This document shows positions 43,117 to 52,369 of a stretch of 64,000 nucleotides of DNA, piece by piece. The translations under genes and the position numbers were made by a program. The notes beneath the pieces are model-generated. The model was not told the DNA's origin and made no database searches. It was given only the letters and a program-made list of their open reading frames with translations. Origin of the DNA: Paenibacillus sp. (lineage in GTDB: Bacteria; Bacillota; Bacilli; Paenibacillales; NBRC-103111); contig JAPSLM010000011.1 in assembly GCA_031180825.1 (NCBI GenBank), forward strand, positions 33,570 through 97,569, in the 5' to 3' direction. Position 1 is the stretch's first letter, and each line of letters starts with the position of its first letter.

Positions 43117-44367
43117 ATGGGAGAGAAAATCGCAGTGATCGGGATTGGCGACGACGGAGCGGCAGGCTTGCCGCAGACGTATCTCGACCGGATTCGGCAA
43201 TCCGGGCTATTGATCGGCGGCGAGCGGCAGCTGCAGTTTTTTGCCGACTCGGCCGCTGAAAAGGTCGTGCTCAAAAGCGGGCTGTCCGAGCTGACGGAGC
43301 GCCTGAGGTCGGAAACCCGGAACGCGGTGGTGCTGGCTTCGGGCGATCCGCTGTTTTACGGGATCGGAGGCTACTTGGCCGGCAGGCTGCCCGGGCGGGT
43401 GGAGGTTTTTCCGCAGGTGAGCTCGCTGCAGCTTGCTTTTGCGCGGATCGGCGAGAGCTGGCAGGACGCTGCGGTCGTCAGCGTACACGGACGCAGCATG
43501 CAAGGCTTGGCGCAGCGGATCGACGGCGCGAAGAAGGTGGCGCTGCTCACGGACGAGCACCATACGCCGGGGGCGATTGCGCGCTATTTGCTGCATTACG
43601 GCATGACCGAATACGACGCGTTCGTCGGCGAGAACCTCGGCGGACCCGCGGAGCGGACGGGCTGGTTCGGGCTGCAGGAGCTGGCGGATACGGCGCAGAC
43701 GCACTTTTCGCCGCTCAATGTCGTTGTGCTGCGGATGCGCAAAGACGCCGAGCCGCCGCGCTGGGCGCTGGGCATCGACGATGGAGAGTTTGCGCAGCGA
43801 AAGCCGGACAAAGGGCTTATTACCAAAAAGGAAGTCCGCGTGCTCAGCCTGGCGGCCCTGCAATTGAAGCGGGACAGCGTCGTTTGGGACATCGGCACCT
43901 GCACGGGCTCGGTCGCGATCGAGGCGGCGAAAATCTGCCGCGAAGGCGCGGTGTACGCCATCGAAAAGAACGAGGGCGATCTGGACAATTTTTACGAGAA
44001 CGCCCGCAAATTCCGTACGGACATTACCGCCGTGCACGGCAAAGCGCCGCAAGGCTTGGACCAATTTCCCGATCCCGATGCGGTCTTTATCGGCGGCAGC
44101 GGCGGCGAGCTGCGCGAGCTGCTGGCCGTATGCTGCGCCCGGCTGAAGCCGGAAGGACGGATCGTGCTGAACGCGGTGACGATCGAGAATTTGTCCGCCG
44201 CGGCGCTGGCTTTTGCCGAGGAAGGGTTCGTGACGGATATAACGCTGACCCAGGTGAGCCGCAGCAAGCCGATTTTGGACATGACGCGGTTTGAAAGCTT
44301 GAATCCGGTATACATCATCGCGGCGCGGAAGCGGACGGATAAAGGAGAGGACGGAACGGATGAGTAA
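43117..44367 (+). CDS. cbiET: CbiET: cobalt-precorrin-7 C5-methyltransferase / C15-methyltransferase-decarboxylase
   Basis: This is a 416-residue fusion. Residues 1-200 form CbiE ([55 protein letters not shown]). Residues 215-416 form CbiT with the SAM-binding loop [15 protein letters not shown] and [13 protein letters not shown]. Together they methylate C5 and C15 and remove the acetate carboxyl at C12, the job of CobL. ATG 43117 has AAAGGGG upstream; a 70-base gap separates it from cbiD. The stop overlaps the cbiL start. Confidence 0.94.
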   Translation: MGEKIAVIGIGDDGAAGLPQTYLDRIRQSGLLIGGERQLQFFADSAAEKVVLKSGLSELTERLRSETRNAVVLASGDPLFYGIGGYLAGRLPGRVEVFPQVSSLQLAFARIGESWQDAAVVSVHGRSMQGLAQRIDGAKKVALLTDEHHTPGAIARYLLHYGMTEYDAFVGENLGGPAERTGWFGLQELADTAQTHFSPLNVVVLRMRKDAEPPRWALGIDDGEFAQRKPDKGLITKKEVRVLSLAALQLKRDSVVWDIGTCTGSVAIEAAKICREGAVYAIEKNEGDLDNFYENARKFRTDITAVHGKAPQGLDQFPDPDAVFIGGSGGELRELLAVCCARLKPEGRIVLNAVTIENLSAAALAFAEEGFVTDITLTQVSRSKPILDMTRFESLNPVYIIAARKRTDKGEDGTDE

Positions 44368-45070
44368 GCTGGGCACGTTGTACGGACTGGGCGTAGGGCC
44401 GGGGGACCCCGAGCTGATTACGGTGAAGGCGTTCCGCCTGCTGAAGGAGTCGCCGGTGATCGCTTATCCCCGCAAGAAATCCGGGGCCAAGAGCTACGCT
44501 TTGGCGATTACGGAGCTGTATGTGAACACCCGGGAGAAGGAAATGGTCGGCCTGACCTTCCCGATGACGAAGGACCGCGAAGCGCTGGAAAAGCAGTGGA
44601 ACAAGACGGTAGATACGGTATGGGGGTATCTCAGCCAAGGGAAAAACGTCGCGTTCGTCACGGAAGGCGATCCGATGCTGTACAGCACGTACATTCACCT
44701 GATGCGGCTGATGAAAGAGCGCCATCCCGAGGTGGAAGCCGTATCCATCCCCGGCATTTCCTCCGTGCTTGCCGCGGCGTCGAGACTCGGCCTGCCGCTG
44801 GCGGACGGGGACGAGCAGGTGGCTGTCGTCCCGGCGACCGACGATTACGATGCGATGCGCCGTGCGCTGGAAACGCACGACTGTGTCGTATTCATCAAGG
44901 TGGCGAAGGTCATCGACCTGATGCTGACCGTGCTGCGCGATTTGGGGCTGGTCGAGAAGGCGGCCGTATTGACGAAGGTGACCTCTGCGGAGGAGCTGAT
45001 CTGGCGTAACATTGAGGAGCTGGCCGGACGGGAGCTGGAATATTTGACGCTGATGGTGGTGAGAAAATAG
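44360..45070 (+). CDS. cbiL: Cobalt-factor II (precorrin-2) C20-methyltransferase
   Basis: This is a 236-residue SAM-dependent tetrapyrrole methylase. The N-terminal [37 protein letters not shown] and [20 protein letters not shown] are the class signatures, and the length and order fit CbiL/CobI, which adds the C20 methyl group later lost in ring contraction. It overlaps cbiET by 8 bases and is followed directly by cbiF. Confidence 0.93.
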   Translation: MSKLGTLYGLGVGPGDPELITVKAFRLLKESPVIAYPRKKSGAKSYALAITELYVNTREKEMVGLTFPMTKDREALEKQWNKTVDTVWGYLSQGKNVAFVTEGDPMLYSTYIHLMRLMKERHPEVEAVSIPGISSVLAAASRLGLPLADGDEQVAVVPATDDYDAMRRALETHDCVVFIKVAKVIDLMLTVLRDLGLVEKAAVLTKVTSAEELIWRNIEELAGRELEYLTLMVVRK

Positions 45071-45847
45071 ATGAAAATTTACATTATCGGAGCAGGTCCC
45101 GGCGACCCGGATTTGATCACCGTCAAAGGACTCCGCATCCTGCAGGAAGCGGACGTCGTGCTGTATACGGATTCTCTCGTCAATGAGGAATTGATTGCCC
45201 GGGCGAAGCCGGGGGCGGAGGTGCTGCAAAGCGCCGGCATGAGCCTGGAGGAAATGGTCGCCATCATGACCGACCGCGTTAAAGCGGGCAAGCTCGTCGC
45301 CCGGGTGCATACCGGCGATCCGGCCGTGTTCGGGGCGATTATGGAGCAAAAGGCGCTGCTCGCCAAAGAAGGCATCTCCTGCGAGATCATCCCGGGCGTC
45401 AGCTCGGTGTTCGCGGCCGCAGCGGCGGTCGGAGCGGAGCTGACGATTCCGGAGCTGACACAGACGCTCATTTTGACGCGGGCCGAGGGACGCACGCCGG
45501 TGCCGGACCGCGAGCAGTTGAAGGAGCTGGCGTCGCATCACTGTACAATCGCGCTGTTCCTCAGCGCGACGCTGACCAAAAAAGTCGTGCGCGAGCTGAC
45601 CGAAGCCGGCTGGAGACCGGATACGCCGGTAGCGGTCGTGCAGCGGGCGACATGGCCGGATCAATTGATCGTCCGCACGACGCTGGAGAAGCTGGACGAG
45701 GACATGTGGACGAACGGCATCCGCTCGCACGCGATGATTTTGGCCGGGTGGGCGCTTGACCCGAATATCCACGAGAAAGACGAATACCGCTCCAAGCTGT
45801 ACGATAAAACGTTCACTCACGGCTTCCGCAAAGGAGTGAAGGAATGA
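45071..45847 (+). CDS. cbiF: Cobalt-precorrin-4 C11-methyltransferase
   Basis: This is a 258-residue tetrapyrrole methylase with GAGPGDPDLITVKGLRILQE, the substrate segment VLYTDSLVNEELIARAK, VHTGDPAVFGAIMEQ and ILTRAEGRTPVPDREQLKEL, the pattern of CbiF/CobM. It methylates C11. It starts in the base after the cbiL stop and overlaps cbiG by 4 bases. Confidence 0.94.
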   Translation: MKIYIIGAGPGDPDLITVKGLRILQEADVVLYTDSLVNEELIARAKPGAEVLQSAGMSLEEMVAIMTDRVKAGKLVARVHTGDPAVFGAIMEQKALLAKEGISCEIIPGVSSVFAAAAAVGAELTIPELTQTLILTRAEGRTPVPDREQLKELASHHCTIALFLSATLTKKVVRELTEAGWRPDTPVAVVQRATWPDQLIVRTTLEKLDEDMWTNGIRSHAMILAGWALDPNIHEKDEYRSKLYDKTFTHGFRKGVKE

Positions 45848-47091
45848 TGAGCGCGAAGGGCGGAGAGCGGAACGGGATGGTTGGGGAGGCAGCGGCCGCT
45901 GCTCCTTTCGGAGGCACGGGCAACGCGCCCGAAGCCGGAGCCGCCGCGGGCGAGGTCGCCCAGCCCATTGCTCTTCAGGAAGGCGTGATCCCGGCGGTCC
46001 GCTTGAACGGCGATTACGCTGTCGTAGCCATTACGAAGCACGGTGTGGAGCTGGCCCGGCGGTTGCAGGGCACTTTTTCCCATGCCGACGTGTATTACAT
46101 GTCCAAATTCGCGCGGGGCGACGAGGCGGCCAAAGGCATCCAATTGTTCGAGGGCAGCGTGCGGCTGCTGTTTCCCGCGCTGTTCCCGGCGTATAAGGGC
46201 ATCATTTGCATCATCTCGCTGGGCGCGGTGGTCCGGATGATCGCGCCGCTGCTGGAGGACAAAAAGAAAGACCCCGGCATCGTCGTCATCGACGACAAAG
46301 GGGAGCACGTCATCAGCGTGCTGTCGGGCCATCTGGGCGGCGCCAACGAGCTGACGCGCGAGGTGGCGGCGGCACTGGGCGCAAAAGCGGTGCTGACCAC
46401 CGCATCGGACGTGCAGAAGACGATCGCCGTCGACCTGTTCGGCCGCCGCTTCGGCTGGACGTGGGAGTCGGCCGACAAGCTGACGCCGGTCAGCGCGTCC
46501 GTAGTCAACGAAGAGCGCGTCGCCGTCGTCCAGGAGTCCGGCGAGCCGGACTGGTGGCTGTACGATACGCCGCTGCCGAAGACGATCCGGGTGTACGGCG
46601 ACGTGCGGAGCGCGCTGGCGGATGAGCCGCAGGCGGCGCTGGTGGTCACGCACCGGCTGCTGGAGGCCGACGAGGAAGCGATTCTCGCCAACGGCGTGCT
46701 GTACCGGCCGAAGGTGATTGCGCTCGGCATCGGCTGCAACCGCGGAACGGCGGCGGAGGAGATCGAAGCGGTGATCTGCGAGACGCTCGAAGAGCTGCGT
46801 TTTTCGATCCGCAGCGTCAAAGCGGTCTGTACGATCGATCTGAAGAAAGACGAGGAAGGGCTGCTTGCCGTCTGCGCCAAATACGGATGGCCCCTCGAGT
46901 GCTATACGCCGGGCGAATTGAACGAGATGCCGATGGAAGAGCCTTCGGATACGGTGTTCAAGTTCACCGGCGCTTACGGAGTCAGCGAGCCCGCGGCCAA
47001 ACGGTACACCGGTGCGGAGCGGCTGGCGCTGACCAAAAAGAAAAGCGGCAACGTGACGATTTCCGTCGGGCTCCTGGCGTTTGGCAAGTAA
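45844..47091 (+). CDS. cbiG: Cobalt-precorrin-5A hydrolase
   Basis: This is a 415-residue CbiG that opens the delta-lactone of cobalt-precorrin-5A and releases the two-carbon unit as acetaldehyde. Segments YYMSKFARGDEA, GIICIISLGAVVRMIAPLLE, DKGEHVISVLSGHLGGANEL and ALGIGCNRGTAAEEIEAVIC define the family. An extra Ala/Gly-rich stretch of about 50 residues precedes the conserved part; a later start is possible but no better ribosome site was seen. It overlaps cbiF. Confidence 0.93.
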   Translation: MMSAKGGERNGMVGEAAAAAPFGGTGNAPEAGAAAGEVAQPIALQEGVIPAVRLNGDYAVVAITKHGVELARRLQGTFSHADVYYMSKFARGDEAAKGIQLFEGSVRLLFPALFPAYKGIICIISLGAVVRMIAPLLEDKKKDPGIVVIDDKGEHVISVLSGHLGGANELTREVAAALGAKAVLTTASDVQKTIAVDLFGRRFGWTWESADKLTPVSASVVNEERVAVVQESGEPDWWLYDTPLPKTIRVYGDVRSALADEPQAALVVTHRLLEADEEAILANGVLYRPKVIALGIGCNRGTAAEEIEAVICETLEELRFSIRSVKAVCTIDLKKDEEGLLAVCAKYGWPLECYTPGELNEMPMEEPSDTVFKFTGAYGVSEPAAKRYTGAERLALTKKKSGNVTISVGLLAFGK

Positions 47092-47159
47092 CCACTCACA
47101 CACGCGGCTGCTTTGCGTAACCGTAACGGGAATCTAAACTTTGCAGCGGAAGGGGGCCG

Positions 47160-48554
47160 ATGAACCTCATGAGCGAATCGAGAACATACCGAAGCCTTGT
47201 CGTTGCCGGAACGGGAAGCGGAGCCGGTAAAACGACCGTCACCCTCGGACTCATGGCGGCGCTCCGCCGCCGGGGAATGACGGTACAGGGTTTCAAATGC
47301 GGCCCGGACTATATCGATCCGACTTATCATAAGGCGGTGACGGGCAGACCGTCCCGCAATTTGGACAGCTGGATGCTGACCGCGGACACGGTAAAGGAAA
47401 TTTACGCCCGGGCTTCCCGCGATGCGGATATTTCGATCATCGAAGGCGTGATGGGATTTTACGACGGCAAAGACCCTTTGTCCAATACCGGAAGCACGGC
47501 GGAAATCAGCCTGCTGCTGGATTGCCCCGTCCTGCTCGTCGTCAACTGCCAGAGCATGGCCCGCAGCGCTGCGGCCATCGTCAAAGGCTTCCAGTGCCTT
47601 GAGCCGCGCGCCCGCATCGCCGCCGTATTCGCCAATAAGGTCGGCAGCGACGGACATTACCGGATCGTAAAGGAAGCGATCGAGCAGGAATGCGGCATTC
47701 CCGTCATCGGATATATGAAGCGGGAGGACGCGCTTTCCGTCCCCGAACGGCATCTGGGGCTCGTGCCTTCCATCGAGCGCGGGGAGCTTGGCGGTTTGTT
47801 TGAAGCGCTGGCCGACCGGATCGAGCAGACGGTCGATATGGACCGTCTGCTGGAGCTTGCGCAAGCGTCCGAGCCTCCGGCCGTCCCGGAGCCGCGCTTG
47901 TTCGCCGAGCCGTCCCGCCGTTACCGCGTGCGGATGGCGGTTGCCCGGGACGCCGCGTTTCATTTTTACTACCCCGAAAATTTGGAGCTGCTGGAGCTGC
48001 ACGGAGCGGAGCTCGTCTATTTCTCGCCGCTGGCGGGCGAGCCGCTGCCGGAAGACGTGCAGGGCTTGTATATCGGCGGCGGGTTTCCCGAGGAGTTTGC
48101 CGAGCGGCTAAGCGCGCAGGCGCAGGTCACGGACTCGATCCGCGGCGCCGTGGAGCGCGGGCTTCCGACGCTGGCCGAATGCGGCGGCTTTATGTATCTC
48201 ACCGGTGCGATCGGGGATACGCAGGGGAGGAGCTATCCGATGCTGGGCCTCGTGCCGGGTCAAGTGACAATGCAGACCAAGCTGGCCGCGCTCGGACTGC
48301 GGGAGGTTACGGGGGCGGAAGGCAACTTTTTGCTGCCCCCTGGAGAGACGGCCCGCGGGCACGAGTTTCATTACTCGGTCTATGAGCCGCAGTCGGAGCT
48401 GCCTCACGCTTACGAGACGAAGGGGCTGCGCGGCGCGAAAAAGGACGGCTGCCTGCTTCATCGGACGGTGGCCGGCTACACGCATTTGCATTTTGCTTCG
48501 AACCCCGGCATCGTGGCGCGCTGGCTGGAATGCTGCGAAGCGTACGGACGATAG
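47160..48554 (+). CDS. cbiA: Cobyrinic acid a,c-diamide synthase
   Basis: This is a 464-residue ATP- and glutamine-dependent amidase CbiA. The P-loop-like GTGSGAGKTTVTLGLMAALR is near residue 17; the family motif FKCGPDYIDPTYH follows. The C-terminal class I glutamine amidotransferase domain has the catalytic Cys in LAECGGFMYLTG and the His motif GHEFHYS. It amidates the a and c side chains of cobyrinate, the last step encoded here; later genes must lie elsewhere. ATG 47160 follows AAGGGGG. A terminator follows. Confidence 0.94.
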   Translation: MNLMSESRTYRSLVVAGTGSGAGKTTVTLGLMAALRRRGMTVQGFKCGPDYIDPTYHKAVTGRPSRNLDSWMLTADTVKEIYARASRDADISIIEGVMGFYDGKDPLSNTGSTAEISLLLDCPVLLVVNCQSMARSAAAIVKGFQCLEPRARIAAVFANKVGSDGHYRIVKEAIEQECGIPVIGYMKREDALSVPERHLGLVPSIERGELGGLFEALADRIEQTVDMDRLLELAQASEPPAVPEPRLFAEPSRRYRVRMAVARDAAFHFYYPENLELLELHGAELVYFSPLAGEPLPEDVQGLYIGGGFPEEFAERLSAQAQVTDSIRGAVERGLPTLAECGGFMYLTGAIGDTQGRSYPMLGLVPGQVTMQTKLAALGLREVTGAEGNFLLPPGETARGHEFHYSVYEPQSELPHAYETKGLRGAKKDGCLLHRTVAGYTHLHFASNPGIVARWLECCEAYGR

Positions 48555-48593
48555 AGGTCCCGCGGATGCGGCAGTAAGCTTTGAATACATGTA

Positions 48594-48648
48594 AAAAGAG
48601 GGCTAACCGGCGGTCGGTCGCACGACTCGTCGTTAGCCCTTTTTGGCT
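48594..48648 (+). terminator. Terminator of the cbi operon
   Basis: AAGAGGGCTAAC pairs with GTTAGCCCTTTTT around a 20-base GC-rich loop. It is a strong intrinsic terminator after cbiA. Confidence 0.88.
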
Positions 48649-48670
48649 TATATTGCGGCTTCAAATGCAG

Positions 48671-49307
48671 CTAAATCGTCCATTGATCATGAACGATGCC
48701 GACTAAATACCAGCCTTGACCGTGCTTTTGGAACACGAGCCTCAGACTGCTCCAGCCCATTTCGTTATTGTCCGCGCCGCGGCTGAAATGGACTCGACAA
48801 AGATCGAATGCGGATATGCTTGGCGAATGTTAATAATCGAGTTGCCCTGCTTCACAATCTCGTTGCAGCCGATTTTTTCCGGCTTCGCATAATCCCGGTC
48901 ATACACGAAACGCTTGTAATAATCTTGGAACGTCAGTTGGATCGGGGCGCCGCTGCCGTCATAGGTTCCCCAGGTATACACGGTTTTGTCTTGAAGCAGC
49001 GCCGGAAGCCGTTCGGCTTTAAAAACAAAGTCGTGGTTTACATCGACCGTAGCATAGGGGAAAAGCGGACGCCCTTTTCCGGGTGGACGTACCGCAGGTG
49101 CTTCATATCCCGATGCTTGAGTGCTGCAATGACGGCTTCCGCTTGTCTGGCAATGACCTTCTGTGCCTCGGCCGGGGATAACGTCCCGGAATCTCTCGGA
49201 CCCGGTTCCTCGCCGGATACGAGCTGCGAAAACGGACCCGGTTGAAGAGAGGAGGCGAGCGGTGCGAGTAGCAGCGTCGGCCCCAATACAACCGTTTGAA
49301 CGAGCAC
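48671..49307 (-). pseudogene. Secreted protein of a Bacilli family, two frameshifts
   Basis: On the minus strand, a GTG at 49307 starts a hydrophobic signal-like segment (LVQTVVLGPTLLLAPLA). It is followed by IAALKHRDMKHLRYVHPEKG and VRFSP. The frame then shifts near a TTTTCCCC run (about 49050) and continues as YATVDVNHDFVFKAERLPAL and TYDGSGAPIQLTFQDYYKRF. A second shift near 48790 leads to HFSRGADNNEMGWSSLRLVF and the end WYLVGIVHDQWTI. The domain resembles a family of surface proteins common in Paenibacillus. Each shift needs one base, so sequencing error is possible. Function unknown. Confidence 0.7.
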
Positions 49308-49437
49308 GAAACTTCACCACTATTTCTTATAAAAATTTGTTTCCTATGGTCCGGGTAGTTATGTGTATGATATACCCCAATCCGATCCGATAAAAACGGC
49401 TCCGTCGCGTTTCTACCAGGAAAGAGGCAAACGGAAC

Positions 49438-50748
49438 CTAGCGGCTTTTGGAGCGAAATAGCGTCTCGCCGACAAAGCCGCCTTCTCCAGCACCCGGCGG
49501 ACAAGCGAATACGGCGCTGGACACATGTGAAGTGAATTTATTGAGCGCATCCAGCTTCGCAAGAAGGGACAGCATGGGAATGAATTGCCGCTTGACGCTC
49601 CGCTGGAAGCTGATAAAAAAGAGGCCGGCATCCCAATCGCCTGTCCCCGCATCGACACCGTCCATGTAGGAATAAGCCCGGCGAAGCATTTTCGTTCCCG
49701 CGCTGCGGGCCAGCCATACGTGCGAGCTCGCCGGAAATTGGCTCAGCGGAGCCGGATCGAATTCGTTCTTTTTGCCAAAAGGAGCGCCGCTTTCCTTCAG
49801 CCGGCCGAAGGTGATCTCTTGCTCGGCCAGCGTGGACCGGTCCCACGGCTCCAGAAACATGCGAATTTTGCGCGCGACCAGATAAGTGCCGTTCGCCATC
49901 CATGCAGGCCCGTCGGACGACGCTGCCCAGACATGCTGCGATCTCGCCGCTTCCGAATCGAGCACGCGGTTGGCCGTGCCGTCCTTGAAGCCAAAAAGAT
50001 TTCTCGGCGTCTGACCGTCAGGTGCTCCGATATATCCGTTCTGCACCCATCGGATTGCCGCCGTGCCCTTGGTGGCTCTGGCCAAATTGCGGATCGCATG
50101 GAAGGCCACGCCCGGATCGTCTGCGCAAGCTTGCACCCCGATATCTCCGCCGCACCATTGGGGGTCGAGCCGGTCGCCGGGCATGGGCGGAATATCGGAT
50201 AGTTCGGCCGGCTGCTCGGAGGCGAGGCCAAAGCGGTCCTTGCCGTTGCTCTGGAACAGCGTGGGTCCGAACCCGAACGTGAGGGTGAGATTCGAAGGAG
50301 AAAGCCCCTTCGTTTCCCCGGTATCCGCAGGCGGCGAGGTGACGTCTCCGCCTTCTCTCCGAGGCTTCCCTGCTGTCATGACAGCGCTGGCCGCAGACCA
50401 TTCTTGCAATAATTTCAACAGCTGCCCGGCATCCTGATGCAAAATATCGAATGCGGCGAAGCATACGTAAGGCTGCTGAGGGGTGACGATTCCGGACTGC
50501 TGCGGACCGTAAAAAGGGACGGCGCCACCAGCCTCCGCTTGAGACGTCGTCGCTGGCATGCCGGAGCCCGGGCCCGGATCGGCACGCTTGAGAGACATTA
50601 GGGTAGCCATCCCGCTCATGCCCAGCACAACGCCGGTTCCGGCAATGGCAGTCAGCTTCAGCATCTCGCGGCGGCTGATCGATTCATGCTCCGCTTCCGG
50701 CCGGTCCTCCCTGGCTGTGTTCTTTTCTTCCTCTGGCATACTTTCCAT
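49438..50748 (-). CDS. efeB: Tat-exported DyP-type haem peroxidase (EfeB-like)
   Basis: This is a 436-residue peroxidase/deferrochelatase. The N-terminus has a twin-arginine signal (ISRREMLKLTAIAGTGVVLG), so it is exported folded. The DyP signature GFKDGTAN (GxxDG) is near residue 270, the haem-ligand region SQFPASSHVWLARSA follows, and the C-terminal FFISFQRSVKRQFIPM is conserved. EfeB usually stands with EfeU and EfeO for iron uptake, but no partners are next to it, so it may act alone on haem or dyes. ATG 50748 has AAGGGGG upstream. No distal His is needed in this family; Asp and Arg serve. Confidence 0.92.
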   Translation of the reverse strand: MESMPEEEKNTAREDRPEAEHESISRREMLKLTAIAGTGVVLGMSGMATLMSLKRADPGPGSGMPATTSQAEAGGAVPFYGPQQSGIVTPQQPYVCFAAFDILHQDAGQLLKLLQEWSAASAVMTAGKPRREGGDVTSPPADTGETKGLSPSNLTLTFGFGPTLFQSNGKDRFGLASEQPAELSDIPPMPGDRLDPQWCGGDIGVQACADDPGVAFHAIRNLARATKGTAAIRWVQNGYIGAPDGQTPRNLFGFKDGTANRVLDSEAARSQHVWAASSDGPAWMANGTYLVARKIRMFLEPWDRSTLAEQEITFGRLKESGAPFGKKNEFDPAPLSQFPASSHVWLARSAGTKMLRRAYSYMDGVDAGTGDWDAGLFFISFQRSVKRQFIPMLSLLAKLDALNKFTSHVSSAVFACPPGAGEGGFVGETLFRSKSR

Positions 50749-51066
50749 TGAAAAAGCCCCCTTGTTTTTTTATGTATCAATCCCGGCAAACCCGGCGATG
50801 TTAGGTACAACGAGCTTTATAACCGCATGCGGGGAATCGTTCAAAACGAACTGCAGCGCTTCCCGCGTTAACGGGTATTCTGGCTCTCGGCGTACTGTGT
50901 TGGAAGAAAGAGACCAATTGGTTTCTTTTTTTACTGTAATTCAGAATATAGCTGTTTTCAACCGTCTTATGTTACGAATTTGCGACAGCCGTTTCGGCAC
51001 AAAGTTCTGCGAGTTGAGGAAGGAAGCCAAGGTGGGGCAAGCGTAAAAATGTCATTGACCGCCAAT
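50749..51066. other. Intergenic region between efeB and the LacI-type gene
   Basis: There is no gene. A short inverted repeat (GAGACCAATTGGTTTC followed by TTTTTTT at about 50917-50940) looks like a weak terminator. Promoters for the two divergent genes must lie here; no clear -35/-10 pair was identified. Confidence 0.4.
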
Positions 51067-51082
51067 AATAACACGTGTTATT
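51067..51082. promoter_or_regulatory. LacI-type operator O1 (before the regulator gene)
   Basis: AATAACACGTGTTATT is a perfect 16-bp palindrome, about 24 bases before the regulator start. Its core ATAACACGTGTTAT recurs at 52308-52325, so the regulator probably represses itself. Confidence 0.75.
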
Positions 51083-51105
51083 TTAAACGTAGGAGGGATT
51101 TGATC

Positions 51106-52128
51106 TTGAAACGCGTAACAAGCTTTGATGTAGCGGCAAAAGCCGGTGTCTCCCGCAGCGTCGTCTCTGCGGTGCTTAACGGCACGCCGGGAATTGGCGT
51201 CAGCGAGGAGAAGCGGCGCGCCGTGCTGCAGGCGATCGAGGAGCTGAATTATGTCGTCGACGCGCAGGCCCAAGGGATGCGCACCGGACGAAGCCGGTGC
51301 ATCGCGGCATGCGGCGATCTGTATAATCCGCTGTTCGCGCAAATGCTGGAAGGGCTGCAAAAGGCTTGCGGCGAGCAAGGGTACCACGTCCTGCTGTACG
51401 GGGGTACCCGGCTTTCGTCCGATCGGCAAGGCCTGGTCGAGCTGTTCTTGCAGCGCCGGATCGACGGCATCGTCACCAAGGACTCGACGAGTTTTCAGGA
51501 CGACGAATGGCGGAGACAAGTCGAACGTCACCGCATCCCTTACGTGTCGGTGGAAGGGTATCCGGAAACCGCGGAGGTCGCTTCCGTACAGATGGACTAT
51601 GCCCAAAGCATCCGGACCGCCCTCGATTATGCGTGGGGCAAGCTCGGCAAGCCGTTGACCTACGTCGAGCTATATAACGGTCCCGGACATCAGCCGAATT
51701 GGGGGGACCGCCAGCGGACGAAGGCTTACGCCGATTGGATGCGGGAGCGGGGCATGGAGCCGCGCATTCGGGTAAAGCCGCAGGCCGAATGGCCGGAGGA
51801 CAGCGGCTGGTGGCGGGAGCTGCTGAGAAGCGGGTCCGAGACGCCCGGCTGCTTGACGAACTGGTCCCGTGCGGCGGTCTCTTTGTACCGCGCCGCTTTC
51901 GAGTCGGGGATGCGTATCGGTCAAGATTTCTTCGTTATGGCTGCGGACAATACGGAACGGCTGAATGCAGGGCTGGTCCCCTCGTTAAGCGCCGTGGAGG
52001 TTCCTTATGCGGAAATGGGCGAAGCCGCGGGCAACCGGTTAATCGAATACATCGAGGAACGGAGAGAACGGACCGACACAGCCCGCATGTGGCTGCCGGC
52101 CAAGCTGATGGCGCGGGAAAGCTTGTAG
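51106..52128 (+). CDS. LacI-family transcriptional regulator
   Basis: This is a 340-residue repressor. The DNA-binding domain is at the very start (VTSFDVAAKAGVSRSVVSAVLNG). The sugar-binding-type effector domain follows (RCIAACGDLYNPLFAQMLEG; QRRIDGIVTKDS; MAADNTERLNAGLVPSLSAV). The open frame reaches 50980, but AGGAGG at 51091-51096 and LacI homology fix the TTG at 51106. The same palindrome precedes this gene and the alpha-mannosidase gene, so it is the likely local regulator of mannoside use. The inducer is presumably a mannose-containing sugar (inference). Confidence 0.92.
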   Translation: MKRVTSFDVAAKAGVSRSVVSAVLNGTPGIGVSEEKRRAVLQAIEELNYVVDAQAQGMRTGRSRCIAACGDLYNPLFAQMLEGLQKACGEQGYHVLLYGGTRLSSDRQGLVELFLQRRIDGIVTKDSTSFQDDEWRRQVERHRIPYVSVEGYPETAEVASVQMDYAQSIRTALDYAWGKLGKPLTYVELYNGPGHQPNWGDRQRTKAYADWMRERGMEPRIRVKPQAEWPEDSGWWRELLRSGSETPGCLTNWSRAAVSLYRAAFESGMRIGQDFFVMAADNTERLNAGLVPSLSAVEVPYAEMGEAAGNRLIEYIEERRERTDTARMWLPAKLMARESL

Positions 52129-52307
52129 CCCCTCCCCGTGCCAAGTTGTACAGCATCGGCCGTTTTTGATGCATAAAGGTGAAGAGCGGGCATGTTCCAG
52201 AAGAGCTCGCGGACAAATAAGGTGACCGAACGGTGGCGAAGAGGATTAATCTTTTTCACCCGGCTTTGCTTTTACGCCCACGCCAAGAGCAATATTTTTT
52301 TATAGCC

Positions 52308-52325
52308 TTATAACACGTGTTATAA
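52308..52325. promoter_or_regulatory. LacI-type operator O2 (before the alpha-mannosidase gene)
   Basis: TTATAACACGTGTTATAA is a perfect 18-bp palindrome 45 bases before the GH38 start. It shares the 14-bp core ATAACACGTGTTAT with 51067-51082. Confidence 0.78.
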
Positions 52326-52369
52326 ACTTGTTAAACCATCTATTTTCGTTTGTGAAAGGATGATCGGTT

